Origin: Bacillota bacterium
Lineage (GTDB): Bacteria > Bacillota > Clostridia > Christensenellales > CAG-138
NCBI GenBank assembly: GCA_023393045.1
Contig: JAEWMV010000013.1
Coordinates: forward strand, 1-7,268
Length of the DNA: 7,268 nucleotides
Direction: 5' to 3'
Part shown: piece by piece, positions 1 through 6,453 of the stretch
Position numbering within the stretch: position 1 is the stretch's first letter
Layout of the letters: the number at the start of each line of letters is the position of its first letter
Position numbers and translations under genes: made by a program
The notes under the pieces: model-generated
The model's database searches: none
Seen by the model: the letters and a program-made list of their open reading frames with translations, nothing else
What the model was told of the DNA's origin: nothing

Positions 1-1943
1 GCGTAGAGCACCGTAAACGCCGCGTAGCAGCTAAGCGTGCACAGCAGGAAGAGCGTGACGTTCGTGAGCGCCAGCATTTGAAAGAGCACCGCGATGAGCG
101 GGAAGGCGAACGCCACGTGCACGCCCGCCGCGAGCAGCGGCAGGAAGAACACCGTGAGCACCTGCGAGCGCACGGAGGCTTTCACCTCGGCAAGGCTCAG
201 GCCCACCTTCTGCATGATGTCGAAGCGGCTGCGGTCGTCATACCCCTCGGAAATCTGCTTGTAGTACATGATGAGCGCGGCGGCGCAGGTGAACATCAGC
301 CCGAGGAAGATGCCAAGGAAGAACAATCCGCCGTAGGTCGCGTAATACCCCTCGCGCGACTCGTCCGTATAGCCGAAGTTCAGGTAGAAGCCCTCTCCGT
401 CGGGGAAGGAGTACACGTATTCATCCAGCTTGGGTTCGAGGGCCTGCGCGAGCGCGACCTCCTGCGCGCTGCCCTCCACGTCGAAGCCGTAATACAGGCT
501 GTATCCGCGATATTCATCCCCCTCGTTTGACAATGCGCTCCAAACCGCCTCGAGATCCGCCATATCCGGCACGATGAAATACCAGACCTGCTCTTCGTCA
601 TAGACCGTATACCAGTTTTCCCGGATGGGCAGGGTGTCGAGCGTATCCACGACATAGTAGCGAAGATCGCCGAAGTTCACGAACGTGCCCGCGAGCGCGG
701 ATTTCGGGCAATAGACGAACGCTTCGTTTTCGGCGAGCTGCGCATTCTGCCCCGCCATGGCGTTGTAATCCGCAAGAGGAATGAGGCAGACCTGATACGC
801 GTCGCTCTGGCCGAAATAGGCTGAAAAAGAATCCCCGCTGCGCACGCACCACAGGGTGACGTTGCGGTAGTAAAGCGCGTTGCGCGCCCCGATACCGGCG
901 GAGGCAAGCACCTCCTCGGCGATGGATTGGATTTTCACCTCGTTTTCTCCGTCAAGCGAGCCTGCCCTGATTTCGACGTTGCGCGGATAGATGTTGCGAA
1001 GCGCGTCCTCTATGCCGTAGTAGAGGCAGATGGTGGTGGAGAGGGTCACGAGCACCATGGTCGAGAGGATGCAGATGTTCGCGAGCCCCACGGCATTTTG
1101 CTTCATGCGGTAGATCATCGAGGAGACGGAAACGAAATTGCGCGTCCTGTAATAAAAGCGCCTGTTCGCGCGAAGCCCTTTTAAGAGCGCGACGCTGCCT
1201 GCGGTAAAAAGGCAGTATGTGCCGATGATGACGAGGATCACCGCGAGGAAGAAGACGAGCGCGGCCTCCGAGGGACGCTTTGTCGTCACCGCGAGGAAAT
1301 AGCCGCCGCCGAGGGTCAATAGGCCAACAAGCGTTAGGAGCCAGCGCGTTTTCGGCTCCCGCTCGCCCACGTTCGCGGCGGAGAGAAGTTCGATGGGTTT
1401 TGCGACGTGCACGCGGCCCACGTTCCAGATGAGGGCGAGGAAGAAGATGCCGCCGAAGAGCACCAGCGTCGCCGCGACGCCGAGCTTAGATACCTCAAAG
1501 CCAAAGGGCACCTCAAAGGAGAGCATCCGGCACACGAGCAGCAGCAGCAGCTTTGAAAAGAGTATGCCGGCGCCTATGCCAAGCGCGATGGAGGAAAAGG
1601 CGGTATAGACCGTTTCCGTCGCCATGAGGCGCGCGATGTGCTTCTTCTCCATGCCCAGTATGTTGTAGAGTCCAAGCTCCCGCTTCCTGCTCTTCATGAT
1701 GAAGGAGTTGGCGTAGAGCACGATCACCGCCGAGAATATGCCGATGACGATGCAGCCGAAGGCGAGCACGGTCGTGAGTTGGTCCCCCCCGCGCATCGAT
1801 TTGAGCGCGCTTGAGGTGGAGAGGAAGAACATCATATAGAACATGGCGGCGCTGCCCGCGCAGGAGAGCAGGTAGGGCACGTAGAGCCGCCTGTGGTTCT
1901 TGAAATTCGTGCGCGCGAGGCGCCCGTACAATCCCCTACGCAT
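1..1943 (-). CDS. BceB-type ABC transporter permease (FtsX family), 3' end cut by window edge
   Basis: This is the membrane subunit of a peptide-sensing and detoxifying ABC transporter, partner of the ATPase just upstream. I translated 647 codons with no stop or frameshift to the left edge. BceB proteins are about 650-670 aa, so probably only the last 15-20 residues are missing. Ten hydrophobic segments appear, at about residues 21-41, 57-78, 113-135, 153-175, 200-218, 228-248, 288-308, 537-560, 594-616 and 628-647. A large soluble, tyrosine-rich domain (about 309-536) lies between TM7 and TM8; this is the extracellular domain that distinguishes BceB from ordinary FtsX permeases and is linked to ligand specificity. 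Family motifs include SRKRELGLYNILGM (85-98) and KPIELLS (182-188). The ATG at 1943 overlaps the ATPase gene by 8 nt and has GGGAG 8 nt upstream. Known family members protect against bacitracin, lantibiotics and related lipid II-cycle inhibitors; which ligand applies here cannot be read from sequence. Confidence 0.95.
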   Translation of the reverse strand, partial: MRRGLYGRLARTNFKNHRRLYVPYLLSCAGSAAMFYMMFFLSTSSALKSMRGGDQLTTVLAFGCIVIGIFSAVIVLYANSFIMKSRKRELGLYNILGMEKKHIARLMATETVYTAFSSIALGIGAGILFSKLLLLLVCRMLSFEVPFGFEVSKLGVAATLVLFGGIFFLALIWNVGRVHVAKPIELLSAANVGEREPKTRWLLTLVGLLTLGGGYFLAVTTKRPSEAALVFFLAVILVIIGTYCLFTAGSVALLKGLRANRRFYYRTRNFVSVSSMIYRMKQNAVGLANICILSTMVLVTLSTTICLYYGIEDALRNIYPRNVEIRAGSLDGENEVKIQSIAEEVLASAGIGARNALYYRNVTLWCVRSGDSFSAYFGQSDAYQVCLIPLADYNAMAGQNAQLAENEAFVYCPKSALAGTFVNFGDLRYYVVDTLDTLPIRENWYTVYDEEQVWYFIVPDMADLEAVWSALSNEGDEYRGYSLYYGFDVEGSAQEVALAQALEPKLDEYVYSFPDGEGFYLNFGYTDESREGYYATYGGLFFLGIFLGLMFTCAAALIMYYKQISEGYDDRSRFDIMQKVGLSLAEVKASVRSQVLTVFFLPLLAAGVHVAFAFPLIAVLFQMLALTNVTLFLLCTLSCYAAFTVLY

Positions 1944-2703
1944 GGCGGGCGCTCCCTGTGGCGATGGCGGTGAGCGCGTCGCTTATTTTTGCGAACATCT
2001 CCTCCTCGCTCATGTTCGCGCGGTAGAGCTGGTGGAACACCTCGCCGTCCTTGATGAAAAGCACGCGCCGCGCGTTGCTCGCGGCCCTTACGGAGTGGGT
2101 CACCATCAGCACTGTCTGCCCGGCGGCGTTGATGTCGGTGAACACGCGCATGAGCCCGTCCGTCGCGCGCGAGTCGAGCGCGCCCGTGGGTTCGTCCGCG
2201 AGGATGAGGCGCGGGCTTGTGATGAGCGCGCGGGCGACCGCCGTGCGCTGCTTCTGTCCGCCCGAAAGCTCGTACGGGTATTTTTTCAATATGTCCTCGA
2301 TGCCAAGCGCCTTGGCGATGGGGGCGAGCTTGCCCTCCATGTAGGAGTAATTGCGCCCTGCGAGCACGAGGGGCAAAAAGATATTGTCCTGCGCCGAAAA
2401 CGTGTCCAACAGGTTGAAATCCTGAAAGACAAAGCCCAGCTTGTCGCGCCTAAACGCCGCAATCTCGCTTTCCTTAATCGAGGAGAGGCTTTTGCCGTCG
2501 AGCAGCACTTCCCCCGCCGTGGGGCGGTCGAGCGAGGCGATGATATTGAGAAGCGTCGTCTTTCCCGAGCCCGATTCGCCCATGATGGCGACGTACTCGC
2601 CCTCGTCCACCGTGAAGGTGACGTTGGCGAGCGCCTGCACGGGGTTTGCGCCAAAGCGCGTGGCGTATATTTTCTTTACGTTTTTCACTTCTAAGAGCGC
2701 CAT
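1936..2703 (-). CDS. BceA-type ABC transporter ATP-binding protein
   Basis: This 255-aa cytoplasmic ATPase powers the adjoining BceB-type permease. All ABC motifs are intact: Walker A GESGSGKT (42-49), Q-loop Q94 in FVFQDFNLLD, signature LSGGQKQ (146-152), Walker B LILADE (166-171) with catalytic E171, D-loop GALD (174-177) and switch H203. The FNLLDTFSAQDNIFLPL stretch after the Q-loop is typical of BceA and the wider MacB/LolD-like group. The ATG at 2703 has GGAGG 5 nt upstream, and the MALLEVKNVKKIY beginning fits the family, so the start is secure. The 3' end overlaps the permease start by 8 nt, implying coupled translation. The gene has its own promoter with a BceR-type operator in the preceding gap, so it is probably induced by the neighbouring two-component system. 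MacB/LolD-type ATPases share these motifs; context decides for BceA. Confidence 0.96.
   Translation of the reverse strand: MALLEVKNVKKIYATRFGANPVQALANVTFTVDEGEYVAIMGESGSGKTTLLNIIASLDRPTAGEVLLDGKSLSSIKESEIAAFRRDKLGFVFQDFNLLDTFSAQDNIFLPLVLAGRNYSYMEGKLAPIAKALGIEDILKKYPYELSGGQKQRTAVARALITSPRLILADEPTGALDSRATDGLMRVFTDINAAGQTVLMVTHSVRAASNARRVLFIKDGEVFHQLYRANMSEEEMFAKISDALTAIATGSARHA
1952..1956 (-). promoter_or_regulatory. Ribosome binding site of the permease gene, inside the ATPase gene
   Basis: The minus strand reads GGGAG, 8 nt before the ATG at 1943 and inside the last codons of the ATPase gene. It supports that ATG as the permease start, which also matches the conserved family N-terminus (LARTNFKNHRRLYVPY). 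Re-initiation after the ATPase stop codon (1938-1936) probably contributes. Confidence 0.6.
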
Positions 2704-2730
2704 AAATACCTCCGGTTCTTTTCTGCCCCA

Positions 2731-2759
2731 AGTATAGCAAAAGGCCGCGCGCCGGGCTA
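2731..2759 (-). promoter_or_regulatory. Predicted promoter of the bceAB-type operon (extended -10)
   Basis: On the minus strand a -10 box TATACT (2736-2731) is preceded by TGC, forming an extended -10 (TGnTATACT). The position 17 nt upstream reads TAGCCC (2759-2754), a poor -35. The predicted transcript would start near 2724, giving a leader of about 21 nt that carries GGAGG (2713-2709). A weak -35 with a dedicated upstream operator fits an activator-dependent promoter of the BceR type. Assigned by eye, not tested. Confidence 0.65.
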
Positions 2760-2768
2760 TCGAATCGC

Positions 2769-2774
2769 CTTACG
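2769..2774 (-). promoter_or_regulatory. Possible secondary BceR-type half-site
   Basis: The minus strand reads CGTAAG here, one mismatch from the TGTAAG arm of the main operator and exactly 21 bp (two helical turns) downstream of it, about 10 bp upstream of the poor -35. The expected partner arm is absent (CCGCG in its place), so this is a half-site only. A further CTTACG lies at 2817-2812 within the last codons of the kinase gene. Chance occurrence of such short words is possible. Confidence 0.4.
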
Positions 2775-2789
2775 TTCGCGCGGCTCCAT

Positions 2790-2805
2790 CTTACATTTTT
2801 GTAAG
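2790..2805 (-). promoter_or_regulatory. BceR-type response-regulator operator (TTACA-N4-TGTAA)
   Basis: The minus strand reads CTTACA AAAA TGTAAG, a perfect inverted repeat with 6-bp arms and a 4-nt centre. Its core matches the known binding consensus of BceR-like regulators, TNACA-N4-TGTAA, at every defined position. It begins 1 nt after the kinase stop codon and is centred about 73 bp upstream of the predicted bceA transcription start. The regulator encoded at 3787-4461 is the obvious ligand. A terminator is less likely because the stem is short and AT-rich and no T-run follows. Confidence 0.85.
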
Positions 2806-2806
2806 G

Positions 2807-3790
2807 TCACTCGTAAGTCGTCTCCTTATGCGAAAGGTCGATGGAGACCGCCGTGCCGTGCCCCGGCGCGGATTGGATGGATATGCCGTGGCCGAGCTTC
2901 GTGAGCATCCTTTTGGTGAGATACAATCCGATTCCGGTGGAGCGCTTGTCCGCCCTTCCGTTATAGCCGGTGTACCCCTTTTCAAAGACGCGCGGCAGAT
3001 CCTCGGGCGCGATGCCGATGCCGTCATCCGATAAAATCAGCGTTTCGCTCTCAGCGTAAATGGAAATCTCGCCGCCCGCGGCGTATTTGAGCGAGTTGGA
3101 GAGCACTTGTTCTATGGCAAAGGCAAGCCACTTCTCGTCCGTAAGCACGGTGAGGCCGGTTTCGTGAAAATTGAGCTTCGTTTTGCTCAGCACGAAAACG
3201 CGGGCGTACTTGCGAAGGGACTGGCGGATAAGAGCGTCCAGCTCGGCGCGGCGCAGCACGTAATCCGTCTGCTCGCTCTCGGCGCGCACATAGGATAAAA
3301 CCATCTCGACATACTGCTCGATTTTAAAAAGCTCCGCGTCGAGCAGCGCGTCCGCATCGCTTGCACCGAGCATCAGGCGCATCGCCGCGATGGGCGTTTT
3401 GACCTGGTGCGCCCAGAGCGTATAGTATTCCTCGGTCTGCGCCTGCTTTTCGGCGAGGGCGGAGGCGAGGGCGAACTTGCTTTCATATAAAATGCGCAGC
3501 AGCTTCTGGTAATCCTCCTCGATGAGGCTCGAGGGAGAGGGGAGCCCCGCAAGGCCGATGTCGACGCGCCTTTCCATCTCAACGAGCGCCCTGTGCCGCC
3601 TGAGAAACGAGGCGAAGCGGATGGCGCCCAGCGTGAGGAAGCAGAAAAGCGTAATGGCCGAGGCGTACCACACCGCCTCCATGGGCAGGGAATAGAGGGA
3701 GAAGACCGCAGCGAAAACGCCCATCGCGAGAAACATCGCCGCGATGAGCGCAACATGCCTTTTGAGATAGCGAAAAACCAGCTTCATCAT
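2807..3790 (-). CDS. BceS-type intramembrane-sensing histidine kinase
   Basis: This 327-aa membrane kinase would phosphorylate the regulator encoded just before it. Two transmembrane helices (about 12-33 and 40-62) are joined by only about six residues, so it has no extracellular sensor domain. This architecture defines the intramembrane-sensing kinases, which in Bce systems receive the signal from their ABC transporter. The H-box is WAHQVKTPIAAMRL with phospho-acceptor H128. The catalytic domain shows an N-box (QVLSNSLKYA, N232), G1 box DDGIGI (255-260), F-box around F269 (FEKGYTG) and G2 box STGIGL (284-289). All catalytic residues are present. The first ATG overlaps the regulator stop as ATGA; a second ATG follows directly, so either could be used. 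Translation is probably coupled, as only a poorly spaced GGTGGA lies upstream. The stop is followed after 1 nt by the BceR-type operator for the next operon. Confidence 0.96.
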   Translation of the reverse strand: MMKLVFRYLKRHVALIAAMFLAMGVFAAVFSLYSLPMEAVWYASAITLFCFLTLGAIRFASFLRRHRALVEMERRVDIGLAGLPSPSSLIEEDYQKLLRILYESKFALASALAEKQAQTEEYYTLWAHQVKTPIAAMRLMLGASDADALLDAELFKIEQYVEMVLSYVRAESEQTDYVLRRAELDALIRQSLRKYARVFVLSKTKLNFHETGLTVLTDEKWLAFAIEQVLSNSLKYAAGGEISIYAESETLILSDDGIGIAPEDLPRVFEKGYTGYNGRADKRSTGIGLYLTKRMLTKLGHGISIQSAPGHGTAVSIDLSHKETTYE

Positions 3791-4461
3791 TCCACCATGT
3801 AGCCCTCGCCGCGCCTTGTGGTGATGTAGTCACAAAGCCCGGCTGCTGCAAGCGTCTTTCGAAGGCGCGCGACGTTCACGGCAAGCGTGTTCTCGTCCAC
3901 ATAGCTGTCCGTCTCCCAAAGGCGCGTCATGAGCGCGTCCCGGCCCACGATTTTGCCCCGGTTTTCCATAAGCACCTGCAATATCCTGTATTCGTTGCGG
4001 GTGAGCTCCACGCTCTGCCCGTTGACGTAGAGCGTGCCCTTGGCGGTGTCGAGCAGCGCGCCCCTGTGCTCGATGAGCCCCGTTTGCCCCGCGAAATCAT
4101 AGCTTCTCCGGAGCATCGCGAGCACCTTGGCAGAAAGCACGGAAAGGTCGAAAGGCTTGGCGATAAAATCGTCCCCCCCCATGTTCATGGCGAGCACGAT
4201 GTTCATGTTGTCCGAAGCGGAGGAGATGAACACTACGGGCACCTTGGAAATTTTTCTGATTTCCCCGCACCAGTGGTAGCCGTTAAAAAAGGGGAGGGAA
4301 ATATCCATGAGTACGAGGTGCGGGGAGAAAGCGGCAAACTGCGGCAGTATGTCCTTGAAATCCTCCGTGCGCACGGCTTCAAGCCCCCACGACGCGAGGT
4401 GCTTTTGCATCGCGGCGGCTATGACGGCGTCGTCCTCAACGATTAAAACACGGTATGCCAT
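3787..4461 (-). CDS. BceR-type OmpR-family response regulator
   Basis: This 224-aa cytoplasmic DNA-binding regulator is the partner of the overlapping kinase gene. The receiver domain (about 3-118) has the acidic pocket E9-D10-D11, phospho-acceptor D53 in VLMDISLPFFNGYHWC, S80 at the Ser/Thr switch and K102 in DDFIAKPF. The winged-helix OmpR/PhoB DNA-binding domain covers about 130-224 and ends with the typical hairpin ITTRRGEGYMVE. The DISLPFFNGYHWC and GGDDFIAKPF segments are characteristic of the BceR subgroup. The ATG at 4461 is the only plausible start, because the receiver fold begins at residue 3 or 4. It has no Shine-Dalgarno sequence and lies about 7 nt from a consensus -10 box, so the mRNA may be leaderless. 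A run of eight G at codons 94-97 keeps the frame. The expected target is the operator upstream of the adjacent ATPase gene. Confidence 0.96.
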   Translation of the reverse strand: MAYRVLIVEDDAVIAAAMQKHLASWGLEAVRTEDFKDILPQFAAFSPHLVLMDISLPFFNGYHWCGEIRKISKVPVVFISSASDNMNIVLAMNMGGDDFIAKPFDLSVLSAKVLAMLRRSYDFAGQTGLIEHRGALLDTAKGTLYVNGQSVELTRNEYRILQVLMENRGKIVGRDALMTRLWETDSYVDENTLAVNVARLRKTLAAAGLCDYITTRRGEGYMVE

Positions 4462-4467
4462 AGGCTT

Positions 4468-4496
4468 ATTATAGACGCGGTGGCCCTTTGATGCAA
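4468..4496 (-). promoter_or_regulatory. Predicted promoter of the regulator-kinase operon, leaderless geometry
   Basis: The minus strand has a perfect TATAAT (4473-4468), a 17-nt spacer and TTGCAT (4496-4491; first three bases match the -35 consensus). The -10 ends only 6 nt before the ATG, so the usual start distance places transcription at or within a base or two of the start codon. The -35 overlaps the T-rich tail of the upstream terminator. No BceR-type operator is seen here, which fits steady, non-autoregulated expression of the sensor pair. Confidence 0.7.
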
Positions 4497-4533
4497 GAAA
4501 GGCCGCCTTTTCTCGTTTGGGTGAGGCGGCCTT
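4494..4533 (-). terminator. Intrinsic terminator of the exporter operon
   Basis: On the minus strand a perfect 10-bp stem, AAGGCCGCCT (4533-4524) and AGGCGGCCTT (4508-4499), encloses a 15-nt loop and is followed by a short T-rich tail (TTTCTT counting the end of the stem). It starts 28 nt after the exporter stop codon. No T-run follows on the plus strand, so it acts for minus-strand transcription. The tail is modest, so some read-through into the regulator gene is possible. Confidence 0.85.
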
Positions 4534-4560
4534 GTTGTATCGGTTTGATTATGTTACCCT

Positions 4561-6453
4561 TCAGGCGGAGGCTTCGAACTGGCTGTTATAGAGCTTGGCG
4601 TAGAAGCCGCCGCGCTCGAGCAGTTCCGTGTGCGTGCCCTGCTCGACGATGTCCCCCTCGTTCATCACGAGGATGAGGTCGGCGTTGCGTATGGTGGAGA
4701 GGCGGTGCGCGATCACAAAGCTCGTGCGGCCGCGCATGAGGTTGTCCATAGCCTTTTGGATCAGAGCCTCCGTGCGCGTGTCCACGGAACTCGTGGCCTC
4801 GTCGAGTATGAGTATCTCGGGGTCGCACAGTATCGCGCGCGCGATGGTCAAAAGCTGCTTTTGCCCCTGTGAGATGTTGTTGACCTCCTCGTTGATGAGC
4901 GCGTTGTACCCGTCCGGCAGCGTGCGCACGAAGTGGTCCACCTGCGCGGCGCGCGCGGCGGCGTGCACCTCCTCATCCGTGGCTTCCGGCCTGCCGTAGC
5001 GGATGTTGTCCGCGATGGTGCCGGAAAAGAGCCATGTGTCCTGCAGCACCATGCCAAAGCGGGTGCGAAGCTCGTTTCGAGGCATCAGGCGTATGTTCTG
5101 CCCATCCAGCGTGATCTCACCCGCGCTCACGTCATAAAAGCGCATGAGGAGCTTGACCATGGTGGTCTTGCCCGCGCCCGTTGGGCCGACGATGGCGATT
5201 TTTTGCCCCGGCTTCGCGCACGCGCTGAAATCGTGGATGACGGTTTTCTCCTCATTGTAGCCAAAGGACACATGCTCAAAACATACCGTGCCCGAAAGCT
5301 TTTCCCCGCCGGGGGAGCCGCCCGCCTTCTTTGCCAAAGGTTGTGCGTCCGGCGTTTCCTCCGCTTCGCCCAGGAACTCGAACACGCGCTCCGCCGCGGC
5401 GGCGGTCTGCTGCAAAACGTTTGAGATGTTGGCGATCTGCGCGATGGGCTGGTTGAAGGAGCGCACGTACTGGATGAAGGACTGTATCCCGCCCACGCTC
5501 ATGCGGCCGTTTGCTGCGAAGTAGCCGCCCAGTATGCAGATGGCGACGTAGGCGAGGTTGCCGATGAAGCCCGTGATGGGCATCATCAATCCGGAAAGGA
5601 AGTTCGCCTTCCATGCGGACTGGTAGAGCTGCCCGTTGGATTCGCCAAATGTCTGCTCGCTCGCCTTCTCCCCGTTGAAGGCCTTGACCACGATGTGGCT
5701 GCCGAACATCTCCTCGATGTGACCGTTGACGCGGCCCAGGTACTCTTGCTGCTTTTTAAAGTGCTTCTGCGAGTGCCGCAGGATGGACATGACGGAGAGC
5801 ATGGAAATCGGCAGCACCAAAAGCGCGATGAGCGTCATCTGCCAGCTTATCGTGAACATCATCACGAGTATGCCGATGAGCGAGGTGATCGAGGTGATGA
5901 TCTGCGTGATGCTCTGGTTGAGGGACTGGTTGATGGTATCCACGTCGTTGGTGATGCGGCTTAAAATCTCCCCGTGGGTCACGCGGTCGTAATAGCCAAG
6001 CGGCAGCTTGTGTATCTTCGCGCCGATGTCGCCGCGAAGCCGCCGCGACACGTCCGCCGTCACGCCGGACATGATGAAGCCCTGCAAATAAGAGAGCAGC
6101 GCGCTCACGCCGTACAGGGCGACGAGCTCGAACATGATGGCCGCGATGGCGTCAAAGTCGATGGCGCCCGTGCCGGCAATCCTCGCCATGATACCCGTGA
6201 AGAGCTCATCCGTGGCGCGCCCGAGCACCTTGGGGCCGACGATCGTGAACACGGTGGAAACCATCGCCAGCAGCCATACGGCGAGTATCGTCCATTTGTA
6301 TTTGCCCAGGTACTCGATGAGCTTTTTCATCGAGCCCGTGAAGTTCTTAGCCTTTTCGCCGCCGCGCATCATGCCGCCGGGGCCGCCGGGACCGGGGCCG
6401 TGCATGGGGCCGCGCGGGGCCGGGGAATCGTTTTTCCTGACTTGTTCGCTCAT
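4561..6453 (-). CDS. Heterodimeric ABC exporter, catalytic half-transporter (TMD-NBD)
   Basis: This 630-aa half-transporter has a cytoplasmic Gly/Pro/Met-rich N-terminal tail (about 11-33), a six-helix exporter domain (helices near 54-76, 104-128, 181-200, 203-224, 285-313 and 322-345) and a C-terminal nucleotide-binding domain (about 390-625). Motifs: Walker A GPTGAGKT (423-430), Q-loop Q471, Walker B ILILDE with catalytic E552, D-loop SSVD and switch H583. The signature is ISQGQ (527-531) rather than LSGGQ, as in one partner of many Firmicutes tandem exporters. It overlaps the preceding gene as ATGA and has AAGGAGG 7 nt before its ATG, so both subunits should be made together. LmrCD, BmrCD (YheHI) and TM287-288 are characterised relatives of this type, exporting drugs or other amphiphilic compounds. 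The substrate here is unknown and no gene name is justified. Confidence 0.94.
   Translation of the reverse strand: MSEQVRKNDSPAPRGPMHGPGPGGPGGMMRGGEKAKNFTGSMKKLIEYLGKYKWTILAVWLLAMVSTVFTIVGPKVLGRATDELFTGIMARIAGTGAIDFDAIAAIMFELVALYGVSALLSYLQGFIMSGVTADVSRRLRGDIGAKIHKLPLGYYDRVTHGEILSRITNDVDTINQSLNQSITQIITSITSLIGILVMMFTISWQMTLIALLVLPISMLSVMSILRHSQKHFKKQQEYLGRVNGHIEEMFGSHIVVKAFNGEKASEQTFGESNGQLYQSAWKANFLSGLMMPITGFIGNLAYVAICILGGYFAANGRMSVGGIQSFIQYVRSFNQPIAQIANISNVLQQTAAAAERVFEFLGEAEETPDAQPLAKKAGGSPGGEKLSGTVCFEHVSFGYNEEKTVIHDFSACAKPGQKIAIVGPTGAGKTTMVKLLMRFYDVSAGEITLDGQNIRLMPRNELRTRFGMVLQDTWLFSGTIADNIRYGRPEATDEEVHAAARAAQVDHFVRTLPDGYNALINEEVNNISQGQKQLLTIARAILCDPEILILDEATSSVDTRTEALIQKAMDNLMRGRTSFVIAHRLSTIRNADLILVMNEGDIVEQGTHTELLERGGFYAKLYNSQFEASA

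Noticed and set aside
1..1943. Short open frames on both strands within the permease region
   Set aside because: One uninterrupted minus-strand frame from 1943 to the edge encodes the conserved BceB architecture; the short frames are shadows of it.
1900..2694. A 264-codon open frame on the plus strand opposite the ATPase gene
   Set aside because: It lies entirely antisense to a gene with full ABC motifs. Its translation is rich in Arg, His, Val and Ala and shows no domain, as expected from GC-rich third positions of the real gene.
2790..2805. The inverted repeat as a terminator for the regulator-kinase operon
   Set aside because: The stem is only 6 AT-rich base pairs and no T-run follows, while the sequence matches the regulator-binding consensus exactly.
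4552..4556. A TAACA half-site of the BceR type just after the exporter stop codon
   Set aside because: The partner arm is missing (no TGTAA at the right spacing), and a terminator stands between it and the regulator promoter.
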